A DNA stretch of 18,396 nt from JBCAWW01 sp039024315. Its GTDB lineage: Bacteria; Bacteroidota; Bacteroidia; J057. Under the pieces are notes generated by a model. That model was not told the DNA's origin. It made no database searches and saw only the letters and a program-made list of their open reading frames with translations. The translations under genes and the position numbers were made by a program. Numbering within the stretch: position 1 is the first letter of the stretch; every line of letters starts with the position of its first letter. The stretch is from positions 1 to 18,396 of the forward strand of contig JBCCQN010000166.1 in the NCBI GenBank assembly GCA_039024315.1. Direction: 5' to 3'. Positions 1 to 6,026 of this stretch are shown here, in pieces.

Positions 1-2
1 AG

Positions 3-557
3 CTATACCCTGATCGTCAAATCAATAATATTTACCTCGATACGCCTCAGCTCACTACGTGGAACGATAATATCTATGGTGTCAACCAACGCAAAAAATA
101 CCGTATCCGCTGGTATGGTCAGGATTTGCGAGATGTGCGTTCAGCGAAGCTGGAACAAAAAATCAAACACAACGAACTGGGTACTAAAAAGAGCTTTAGT
201 ATCCCTGATTTTGGGATGGAGGAAATCGAGCGCATTTGTCAAGAACTGCCGCAATTGGATCCTTCCTTTCCGTTTCTGCGGCCCAGTCTCATCAATACCT
301 ATCAACGCTCTTACCTGATGTCTTTTGATGGGCGTTTTCGACTTACGATTGATCGGGATATGTGTTTTTACCCCTACTCGGGAACGCTCAATTCTGGCGC
401 TTTTGATCTCGCCAAACCCATGCACGATCCTGCCCTGATACTCGAGATCAAATATGAAGCGGCTGACGATTCATTAGTAGAACAGATTACCCAGCATTTG
501 CCTTTTCGTCAATCCCGCCACTCCAAATATGTTACGGGCGTGTTGTTGACCCGCTAG
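3..557 (+). CDS. VTC domain (polyphosphate polymerase-like) protein, 5' end missing
   Basis: The reading frame is open from the left window edge (first full codon at base 3) to the TAG at 555-557, so 184 C-terminal residues are visible and the start lies outside. The visible part has the blocks of the bacterial VTC domain, a member of the triphosphate tunnel fold: NNIYLDTP, then a basic RKKYRIRWYG strand, LEQKIKHNELGTKKSF, an RPSLINTYQRSYL strand and ILEIKYE near the end. In eukaryotic Vtc4 this fold polymerises ATP gamma-phosphate into polyphosphate. Bacterial stand-alone VTC proteins are mostly uncharacterised and often sit beside CotH or DUF4956 genes, which would lie upstream here and cannot be seen. 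No membrane segment is visible. The family call is firm; catalytic activity is inference. Confidence 0.85.
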   Translation, partial: LYPDRQINNIYLDTPQLTTWNDNIYGVNQRKKYRIRWYGQDLRDVRSAKLEQKIKHNELGTKKSFSIPDFGMEEIERICQELPQLDPSFPFLRPSLINTYQRSYLMSFDGRFRLTIDRDMCFYPYSGTLNSGAFDLAKPMHDPALILEIKYEAADDSLVEQITQHLPFRQSRHSKYVTGVLLTR

Positions 558-669
558 AGAAGCCATATTTTACCTCGAAACGTAGAATCCTTGGATGCAA
601 GTTTTCGTATTGGGTAAGTAAGTTGAAGTAGACTATACAAATCGTTATATTCATTCAATAAGAATTGTC

Positions 670-924
670 ATGGATTTACTGATTAGGGAAGATGTTTTAA
701 ACCAAGCTGAGATTAGCGCTGAGGAGCTCAGAGTTGAAATTGCGATTCACCTATATGATACTGGACGCTTTTCAATGGGGCAAGCCCGTCGTTTAGCGCA
801 ACTAGATCAGTTGAGCTTTCAAAAAGAGTTGTCGAAGCGTGATATTTATATCAAATATGACATTGATGACTTGAATACTGATTTGTCAAATTTGAGGAAG
901 ATTCGGACTAAAAGAGCCTCTTAA
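670..924 (+). CDS. UPF0175 family protein, probable antitoxin
   Basis: This 84-residue protein matches the UPF0175 family in size and layout: an N-terminal region with EELRVEIAIHLYDTGRFSMGQARRLA (given in part, about residues 18-43), where the RFSMGQARRLA stretch is the helix-turn-helix-like core, followed by FQKELSKRDI, and ending in a polar basic tail. UPF0175 proteins usually lie just before a DUF3368 PIN-like gene and are regarded as its antitoxin and probable autorepressor. The same order is seen here, with 49 bases between the genes. No strong Shine-Dalgarno precedes the ATG (AATAAGAATTGTC), as is usual in this phylum. The gene looks AT-richer than the VTC gene before it. Antitoxin function is inferred from family and context. 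Confidence 0.8.
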   Translation: MDLLIREDVLNQAEISAEELRVEIAIHLYDTGRFSMGQARRLAQLDQLSFQKELSKRDIYIKYDIDDLNTDLSNLRKIRTKRAS

Positions 925-973
925 GACGTCTTCTAATGCATAGAGCAAGTTATTAATTACTTGTACTCTTCTC

Positions 974-1450
974 ATGATAATTATCAGCGACACCTCTGTA
1001 ATCACAAACCTCGTACAACTCCAGCAACTCTTTATTCTAGAAAGTCTTTTTGGTCAGGTAGTTATTCCGTTGAAGGTCTACGCAGAGTTGGAAAAAATTC
1101 CCTCACAAAAGACAATCATTGATCAAACCACGTGGATCGAAATAAGATCCGTCTCAAATAAAAGGCTTTTCAAAAAGTTAGAAGCTTTACTCGATCCAGG
1201 TGAGGCAGAAGCAATTACCCTTGCCGTGGAGTTAAAAGCGGATTTGTTACTTATTGATGAAAGGAAAGGGCGTAAAGTAGCTTCAGACTATGGGATTTTG
1301 ATAACGGGACTGATCGGTATTTTGATTGAAGCAAAATCAAATGGGTTAGTGTCTCAGGTAAAACCTTTTTTTGATAAGTTGATTTTTGAAATTGGTTTTA
1401 GAATCAACCCCAAGCTCTACCAAGAAATTCTGAAGAAGATAGGAGAATGA
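974..1450 (+). CDS. DUF3368 PIN-like protein, probable toxin
   Basis: This 158-residue protein has the DUF3368 pattern, a PIN-like nuclease fold. It begins MIIISDTSVITNL with the first acidic residue at D6, continues with IPLKVYAELEKIP (E38/E40), then DPGEAEAI (D74, E77, E79) and LLLIDERKGRKVA (D95, E96). These acidic clusters match the metal-binding positions of PIN ribonucleases. The GLIGILIEAKSNGLV segment (about residues 112-126) is typical of the family's C-terminal half. It follows the UPF0175 gene on the same strand and is likely co-transcribed with it as a type II toxin-antitoxin-like module. Ribonuclease activity and toxicity are inferred. It appears complete for the family. Confidence 0.8.
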   Translation: MIIISDTSVITNLVQLQQLFILESLFGQVVIPLKVYAELEKIPSQKTIIDQTTWIEIRSVSNKRLFKKLEALLDPGEAEAITLAVELKADLLLIDERKGRKVASDYGILITGLIGILIEAKSNGLVSQVKPFFDKLIFEIGFRINPKLYQEILKKIGE

Positions 1451-1490
1451 TTTCGCGTAGTAATTTCTGTTCTAGAGCCTATTATCCCCT

Positions 1491-2264
1491 ATGAAAATCC
1501 AATACTGCTCTGACTTACACCTAGAGTTTGCAGAAAATCGCCAATGGCTCGAGGCTAATCCCTTGATACCAGAGGGAGACATTTTGTTGGTTGGCGGCGA
1601 TAGCTATCATTTGGGCGATAAATTCAAGGAATTGCCTTATTGGGATCTGCTTTCGTCCCAGTTTGAAAAGGTCTATATCATCCCTGGTAATCACGAATAT
1701 TATGGTGGGACGGATGTGCAGCTTGCCCTAGAGCGGGACTATGAGCTTCCCATCCGGGATAACGTATTTTTGCTCAACAATACCAGCCGGATGTTCGGTG
1801 GGGTTGAATTCATTTTCTCTACCCTCTGGTCTAGGATCGAGACTCAGGCGAAGGCGGTCCGAAGCATGATGTACGACTTCAAATTGATCCGCTACAATGG
1901 CAAAATGCTGAGCATAGAGCAGTACAATTCCCTTTTCGAAAAATCCTGGGCCTATCTGCAAAGCAAAATCAACACGCCCACCGAGCACAAAAAAGTAGTG
2001 CTTACCCATCATCTCCCGAGTAGCCTCTGCAATATCGAGAAGTATCACGACAGTCCGATCAATGAAGGTTTTCTAGTCGAACTCACGGACGAGATCAAAG
2101 CCAGCGAGGTCGATTATTGGCTTTATGGGCATAGCCATGGCAACAAGCCTCCCTTTAAAATTGGCAACACCCAAATGCTCACCAATCAGTTTGGATATAG
2201 GGCTTTTGGAGAGACGGATTCCTTTGATCGCGAGGCGGTTTTTGAGCTTTTTCTGCAAAAATAG
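1491..2264 (+). CDS. Calcineurin-like metallophosphoesterase
   Basis: This 257-residue protein carries the full metallophosphoesterase signature: D8-L-H10 at the N-terminus, GGD37, the GNHE block (N67, H68), a THH pair (H173/H174) and GHSH (H214, H216). These residues form a dinuclear metal centre that hydrolyses phosphomono- or diesters. There is no signal peptide, so it should act in the cytoplasm. The substrate cannot be told from sequence; relatives are annotated as phosphohydrolases or putative nucleotide/phosphodiester hydrolases. It starts 40 bases after the DUF3368 stop and ends 46 bases before the ATG chosen for fic. Its base composition is richer in GC than either neighbour, so it may not share their history. 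Confidence 0.85.
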   Translation: MKIQYCSDLHLEFAENRQWLEANPLIPEGDILLVGGDSYHLGDKFKELPYWDLLSSQFEKVYIIPGNHEYYGGTDVQLALERDYELPIRDNVFLLNNTSRMFGGVEFIFSTLWSRIETQAKAVRSMMYDFKLIRYNGKMLSIEQYNSLFEKSWAYLQSKINTPTEHKKVVLTHHLPSSLCNIEKYHDSPINEGFLVELTDEIKASEVDYWLYGHSHGNKPPFKIGNTQMLTNQFGYRAFGETDSFDREAVFELFLQK

Positions 2265-2268
2265 TAAA

Positions 2269-2301
2269 ATGTGTACCATTTTTTTTATTTTTGGTACATA
2301 T
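2269..2301. promoter_or_regulatory. Inverted repeat before the fic start, candidate operator
   Basis: TGTACCA (2272-2278) and TGGTACA (2292-2298) are perfect 7-base inverted arms, extendable to 9 of 10 matching positions (2269-2278 with 2292-2301), around a 13-base spacer that is nearly all T. The repeat ends 9 bases before the preferred fic ATG at 2311 and begins just after the metallophosphoesterase stop. Spacing and symmetry suit a dimeric DNA-binding protein. The fic product has its own winged helix, so autoregulation is possible but unproven. Confidence 0.45.
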
Positions 2302-2310
2302 TTGATAAAC

Positions 2311-3396
2311 ATGAGACAAAAAGTCCCACAACCAAATAGGCTACCATTTCTTCCACCTCCCCAAGACCAAATAGAGTCTATCCGTGTTTTAAAGCAACTA
2401 TCTCGCTCATCAAGTGCTTTAGGAGAATTGAAAGGGATTGCGAATACCATTCCCAATCAAACAATGCTAGTGAACGCGATTGTACTGCGAGAAGCGAAAG
2501 ATAGTTCTGAAATTGAAAATATTATTACCTCACAAGATGAGCTATATAAGGCCTTATCCTCGAAGTCTACTCATACGCCTGAAGCGAAAGAAGTCATAAA
2601 TTACCGGAAGGCTATATTCAAAGGATTTGATATCATAAAGGATCAAGGTTTTCTAAGATTAGCTGATATCATCGAGTTACAAGGAATTGTAATTGAGAAT
2701 AATGCTGGAATAAGGTCTACGCCTGGCACTGTCCTGAAAAATGATAAGACTGGAGAAGTCGTATATGTGCCTCCTCAAGACAAAGCGGAAATACTTGACT
2801 TATTATCAAACTTTCTAGATCACTTTAATCTAAACGAACACGGAATTCCGCCCTTGGTCAATCTAGCAATCCTTCATTGCCAGTTTGAAAGTATTCACCC
2901 ATTCTATGACGGTAATGGTCGTACGGGGCGAATATTAAATATCTTATATCTAATCTTAAATGATCTCATGGATTTGCCAATCCTATATCTAAGCTCCTAC
3001 ATTATTGACAACAAAGATAAATACTACGGCTTGCTAAATGCTGTCAACAAATCTGGGAATTGGGAAGAATGGATTCTATATATGCTTTACGCAGTAGAGG
3101 AGACATCGAAAAAGACAATCCAGAAAATCAATTTGATAAAAAATGCGCTTGATGAAACGATTATTGAGGTCTCGAACAAGGCCGCAAAATTATATCGTAA
3201 GGAATTAGTCGAACTATTATTTGAACAACCCTATTCAAAAATTGAATACGTGGTAGAGAAGTTAGGGGTAGAAAGAAAAGCCGCATCCAGATATCTGAAA
3301 AAACTAAGCGAATTAGGAGTACTGGAGAACCAAAAAATTGGCCGAGAGAATATTTATGTTAACACAAAATTGATTGAAATATTAAAGAAATATTGA
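2311..3396 (+). CDS. Fic family protein, class II autoinhibited, with C-terminal winged helix
   Basis: Fic enzymes transfer AMP (or a related group) from a nucleotide to a target hydroxyl. This 361-residue form begins with a proline-rich lead and a Fic_N-type region (SSALGELKG, about residues 34-42). It then has an inhibitory helix motif SSEIEN (S65 to N70) matching the (S/T)xxxE(G/N) consensus, so the inhibitor is N-terminal to the core (class II). The catalytic loop HPFYDGNGRTGR spans about residues 196-207 with the catalytic His first. The last 70 residues form a winged helix (IEYVVEKLGVERKAASRYLKKLSELGVL). An in-frame extension reaches back to 2125, but most of it overlaps the upstream gene; 2311 is preferred because it gives the usual family N-terminus. 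Another ATG at 2269 lies inside the inverted repeat. The gene looks AT-rich, suggesting acquisition. Confidence 0.88.
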   Translation: MRQKVPQPNRLPFLPPPQDQIESIRVLKQLSRSSSALGELKGIANTIPNQTMLVNAIVLREAKDSSEIENIITSQDELYKALSSKSTHTPEAKEVINYRKAIFKGFDIIKDQGFLRLADIIELQGIVIENNAGIRSTPGTVLKNDKTGEVVYVPPQDKAEILDLLSNFLDHFNLNEHGIPPLVNLAILHCQFESIHPFYDGNGRTGRILNILYLILNDLMDLPILYLSSYIIDNKDKYYGLLNAVNKSGNWEEWILYMLYAVEETSKKTIQKINLIKNALDETIIEVSNKAAKLYRKELVELLFEQPYSKIEYVVEKLGVERKAASRYLKKLSELGVLENQKIGRENIYVNTKLIEILKKY

Positions 3397-3428
3397 CCCC
3401 AATCTGGCATTGCTATCATCGATTTTCA

Positions 3429-3455
3429 AGTCTATTGTTTTTAGATTAATAGACT
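3429..3455. repeat. Inverted repeat between convergent genes
   Basis: AGTCTATT (3429-3436) and AATAGACT (3448-3455) are perfect 8-base inverted arms around 11 bases. They lie 32 bases after the fic stop, in the convergent gap between fic and the minus-strand thioredoxin-like gene. Transcribed, they would fold into a hairpin, but no T run follows on either strand, so a classical intrinsic terminator is not supported. Confidence 0.4.
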
Positions 3456-3469
3456 CCAAGGTTGATTAC

Positions 3470-3575
3470 CGCTTCGCGGAACGCTTATCCCAATAGTGCG
3501 GCATACATATCTACAATTGGCAGTTTGTAGCGGCGTATTGAATAGGCCGCATGAATTAAGCGTTCTGCGAAGCAG
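3470..3575. repeat. Nested hairpin element with inverted copies of a dispersed repeat (MITE-like)
   Basis: The outer ends are 3470-3487 (CGCTTCGCGGAACGCTTA) and 3557-3575 (TAAGCGTTCTGCGAAGCAG), near-perfect inverted copies. Inside them lie further nested pairs: TGCGGC with GCCGCA, then ATAC with GTAT, then CTACAA with TTGTAG around a short loop TTGGCAGT. The whole 106 bases can therefore fold as one long interrupted hairpin. It ends 2 bases before the stop codon of the thioredoxin-like gene. Solo copies of the right end occur at 13020 and 14158. There is no open reading frame with a recognisable product. This is what a small non-autonomous element or a large REP/BIME-like palindrome looks like; flanking target duplications were not obvious. 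Confidence 0.6.
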
Positions 3576-3577
3576 CC

Positions 3578-4024
3578 CTACACCTCAACCTCCAACATCT
3601 CACGAAGCACAAAATCCAAACGCTGCAAAGCACCGGGCATCGAGCCAAATACCGAACGATGAATATTGCCTTCGGCATCGATCAACACCCAATGCGGCGT
3701 CCCCTCAGCGGCAAAAGCCTGCCAAGTTTCTTTGCCTTCATCGATATACATGGGGAAGTCAATCTTGAGCAACTGCTTGATCTCATTGACTTGGCCTGCG
3801 CTGTATGCTGGGCCCTCAAAGCGAGTATGGACGCCTATCATTTCGACCTCCGGATAGGCCCGCGCCAATTGCTTGGCAAAGGGTAGGGCACGGCTCTTAC
3901 AGTTAGGGCAGCCAATGTTCCAGAAGAGGAGCATGATGGGTTTCCCCTTAAAGCTGGCGAGACTAGGTATTGCTGCCCCATTGATATCTTTGAGCGCCCA
4001 TTCGGGCGCTTTGATTTGCGTCAT
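3578..4024 (-). CDS. Thioredoxin-fold (TlpA/AhpC-TSA-like) protein
   Basis: This 148-residue protein has a redox CxxC motif in the setting MLLFWNIGCPNCK (C39 and C42), preceded by SFKGKPI, the usual lead-in of TlpA/redoxin domains. The cis-proline loop is EGTPHWVLID (P110), followed by the ID-x-EG-x-I hairpin typical of the fold. A GVHTRFEG insert between the second strand and the next helix is also family-like. It lacks a signal peptide or membrane anchor, so it should act in the cytoplasm as a disulfide reductase or peroxiredoxin-like thiol protein; the partner is unknown. It starts 21 bases after the end of the hypothetical gene at 4046-4450 on the same strand, suggesting co-transcription. 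Its stop codon lies next to the hairpin element at 3470-3575. Confidence 0.85.
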   Translation of the reverse strand: MTQIKAPEWALKDINGAAIPSLASFKGKPIMLLFWNIGCPNCKSRALPFAKQLARAYPEVEMIGVHTRFEGPAYSAGQVNEIKQLLKIDFPMYIDEGKETWQAFAAEGTPHWVLIDAEGNIHRSVFGSMPGALQRLDFVLREMLEVEV

Positions 4025-4045
4025 TTTGATTTCCTTTTATCAGTA

Positions 4046-4450
4046 CTAAACTGCCTCTAAAGGCTGGGGTAGAAGTATAGCTTGCAAAGTATCCAACACA
4101 TTGCCAGACAATTTGTGACAAGTATTTCCCGCACAAACTCCATACTCCAAAGTCTCCACAAATTTCTGCATCTGCGCTAAGTTAGTACCGCAGTTCCGTA
4201 ACAACTCTTTACGACTAATGGGATGCATCACATGCAAAGCAATCAACAGTTTTAGCTGTGATTCATCCAATCGACTTTCAGATAGCTCGGCCACGTTATC
4301 ACTAATGATGCCATTCTGTAATCTGATATATCGTTTGCCATTTGCTTTTAGGCGAAATTCCCGCCGTCCATCATCAAAACGATCCGAAACCTCAGTTAAG
4401 CCGTTGGCTATTAAGATTTGGGCTAGGTGATGATCTGCTCGAGAGTACAT
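4046..4450 (-). CDS. Hypothetical protein, possibly with a winged-helix-like region
   Basis: I do not recognise this 134-residue protein. The ATG at 4450 is preferred; an in-frame TTG at 4456 would add two residues. The N-terminal half is charged and contains an EFRLKANGKRYIRLQNG stretch that looks like beta strands. The middle, SQLKLLIALHVMHPISRKELLRNCG, reads like two helices of a winged helix, and the C-terminal third has a C-x4-C pair (GVCAGNTCHKL). There is no signal peptide. It probably shares a transcript with the thioredoxin-fold gene 21 bases downstream, so its cysteines may be of redox interest, but that is speculation. A perfect 16-base palindrome lies 32 bases upstream of the start. 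Confidence 0.65.
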   Translation of the reverse strand: MYSRADHHLAQILIANGLTEVSDRFDDGRREFRLKANGKRYIRLQNGIISDNVAELSESRLDESQLKLLIALHVMHPISRKELLRNCGTNLAQMQKFVETLEYGVCAGNTCHKLSGNVLDTLQAILLPQPLEAV

Positions 4451-4482
4451 GGGCAATCTGTTTTAGCTACAATATAATAGCT

Positions 4483-4498
4483 CAGCAAAATTTTGCTG
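4483..4498. promoter_or_regulatory. Perfect 16-base palindrome, candidate operator
   Basis: CAGCAAAATTTTGCTG is a perfect palindrome in the 73-base gap between the AviRa-like gene and the start of the minus-strand hypothetical gene. It sits 32 bases upstream of that ATG and 25 bases past the AviRa-like stop. With no loop and an AT-rich centre it suits a protein-binding dyad better than a terminator. The cognate protein is unknown. Confidence 0.4.
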
Positions 4499-4523
4499 TC
4501 CATCAAAAGACAGGATGTACACC

Positions 4524-5234
4524 TTAACGCAAGCGCAATATCTCCACCCTTCGCTTACCGGCCTTCAGCAATTTGAGTCTCTGATATAAAGGAGAGGAGG
4601 CCTTTTGGGCTTTGTCTGAAATTACCGCTACTACGCTTTGGCGTTCAATTACCGCTAATAACTTTTTCAGCAAATGATCTATCGGATTTTCAATAGATGA
4701 AGACCAGCCGACCATACTGCCATAGGGCACATCTGTGATGACGATATCGGCTTTAAACTGAGCGTTCTCCAAAGGAGTCTCCCCCAAAATATCGGCTTGA
4801 AATAATTGGGCATCTAGCTCCCTAGTTTGGGCTGCCAATATTCGCTCGCAAGCCTCGATTGCCTGTTGGTGAGACCATTTGCCGTATTGCTCAAATAGGC
4901 CTTCTAGCTCTGATTTACGCTTTTGCAAGCCAGTCTTAGTGAGCAAATCCAAATTCTTTATGGCAAAATCCAAGGCGTCTTGCGATATGTCAGAAGCATA
5001 AATTTTACTGATTTGATCTGCATGTAGCATGCCAATCGTTGTCAGCAAATAAGCCTCGCCGCACATGGGATCATATAGGCGTAGGGAGGAAGTTTCGGGA
5101 AGGAAAGCTGCACAACGCATGAAAACCTCACTGGCCAAACGGACAGGAAAGGTCGATAAACCACTTTTGTGATAAATGACTCTACCGCTGGAGTAGTCTT
5201 CATAATTTCGCTTAGGCGCAAAAAGGTACTCCAT
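4524..5234 (-). CDS. AviRa-type rRNA methyltransferase
   Basis: This 236-residue protein resembles the AviRa family along its whole length. The hallmarks are YEDYSSGRVIY, FPVRLASEVFMRC, an unusual SAM-binding motif I YDPMCGEAYLLT (about residues 54-65), the acidic loop ASDIS (80-84) at the end of the second strand, and the catalytic/substrate motif ITDVPYG (about 166-172). AviRa of Streptomyces viridochromogenes methylates a guanine in domain VI of 23S rRNA, giving resistance to avilamycin. AviRa-like genes also occur in bacteria with no orthosomycin pathway, so the role here may be rRNA modification or resistance. Its ATG is 4 bases after the stop of the Crp-like gene, so the two are almost surely one operon. 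The family call is firm; the exact target base is inferred. Confidence 0.82.
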   Translation of the reverse strand: MEYLFAPKRNYEDYSSGRVIYHKSGLSTFPVRLASEVFMRCAAFLPETSSLRLYDPMCGEAYLLTTIGMLHADQISKIYASDISQDALDFAIKNLDLLTKTGLQKRKSELEGLFEQYGKWSHQQAIEACERILAAQTRELDAQLFQADILGETPLENAQFKADIVITDVPYGSMVGWSSSIENPIDHLLKKLLAVIERQSVVAVISDKAQKASSPLYQRLKLLKAGKRRVEILRLR

Positions 5235-5238
5235 ACAC

Positions 5239-5949
5239 TTAGGATACTTCCCAACTCAAGGCTGGGGGTGGGATCATTTTCAAGTCTTCTAGAGTCGTCC
5301 ACATCCAATCTTTGTTATAGTCGATCAAGCCGCGTTTGCGCAATTGATTGAGCACGGCATTGACCGTTTGTCGGGAGGTAGCGGTAAAGCGGGCCATATC
5401 TGAATGCGTGAGCTGATTACGGACTTTTAGACTTCCATCTTCCTGCTCGCGCCCAAAGGTCTGGAGATAATCGGCAATAAACTCTCTAACTCGTTCCTTG
5501 GAAGGTTTGAACAATATGGAAGAAAGCCTGCGTTCTAGTTTTTTGATACGCTCTCCCATCAGTTGGATCACCGCTTTGTTAAGACCCGGATAACGCTCCA
5601 TCAGATAACGCATGGTCGCTAAATCCATGGGGCAAATGAGACTTTCTTCCACGGCAACTGCAAACTCATTGGGATCTTCTTGGTCCACTAGAGCGAGCTC
5701 GCCAAAGATGTTGCCTTCCTGTACGAGATATTTAAGGTCTTCTTGGCCAGATTCATCATAGGTGCCGATTTTGACGATGCCCTTTTTAATAAAATAGACC
5801 TTGGCGGTTCCTTCTTCTGCTAACAAGATTTCTTCTCCTTCGCGATATCTTACCAAGGGCATGACGCGAGCGAGATATTCTAGCTCAGTTTTTGGCAACT
5901 CTTGCAACAAATTAAACTGCTGTAAGTACCATATTTTAACTGTATTCAT
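5239..5949 (-). CDS. Crp/Fnr family transcriptional regulator
   Basis: This 236-residue protein has a cyclic-nucleotide-binding-like beta roll (about residues 8-125, with REGEEILLAEEG and EGNIFGELALVDQ), a long connecting helix (about 120-145) and a C-terminal HTH (about 179-212, recognition helix around SRQTVNAVLNQLRKRG). In the position that binds the cyclic-nucleotide phosphate, Crp has GEL...R82-S83; here G83-E84 is kept but the Arg position falls on N94, so cAMP binding in the Crp manner is doubtful. No N-terminal cysteine cluster for an iron-sulfur centre is present. It heads an operon with the AviRa-like methyltransferase and is divergent from the glycosidase gene at 6027, with 77 bases between the starts, so it could control either side. 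The ligand is unknown. Confidence 0.88.
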   Translation of the reverse strand: MNTVKIWYLQQFNLLQELPKTELEYLARVMPLVRYREGEEILLAEEGTAKVYFIKKGIVKIGTYDESGQEDLKYLVQEGNIFGELALVDQEDPNEFAVAVEESLICPMDLATMRYLMERYPGLNKAVIQLMGERIKKLERRLSSILFKPSKERVREFIADYLQTFGREQEDGSLKVRNQLTHSDMARFTATSRQTVNAVLNQLRKRGLIDYNKDWMWTTLEDLKMIPPPALSWEVS

Positions 5950-6026
5950 AAATTGCCAGCTTTTGATCGCTTAATTGTCGGCTGAAAGATAGCAAGCATC
6001 AAGCAGAGATTCCCTAATTTCAGACT

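Noticed and set aside
137..152. GCGTTCAGCGAAGCTG inside the VTC gene, a 14/16 match to the dispersed repeat
   Set aside because: The residues it encodes (V-R-S-A-K-L) lead into the family-typical LEQKIK strand, so the match can be explained by protein conservation and chance.
2125..2310. 62-codon N-terminal extension of the fic reading frame
   Set aside because: Most of it overlaps the metallophosphoesterase gene, it has no family resemblance, and the ATG at 2311 gives the expected Fic_N-type start.
3496..3768. Plus-strand open frame of 90 codons
   Set aside because: It runs through the hairpin element and antisense to the thioredoxin-fold gene, and the product has low-complexity Pro/Ser/Ala content with no family features.
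5950..6026. Shared operator in the 77-base divergent gap between the Crp-like gene and the glycosidase
   Set aside because: Promoters for both genes must lie here, but I see no Crp-type TGTGA-N6-TCACA site or other clear dyad; only a weak GCCAGC/GGCTG similarity.
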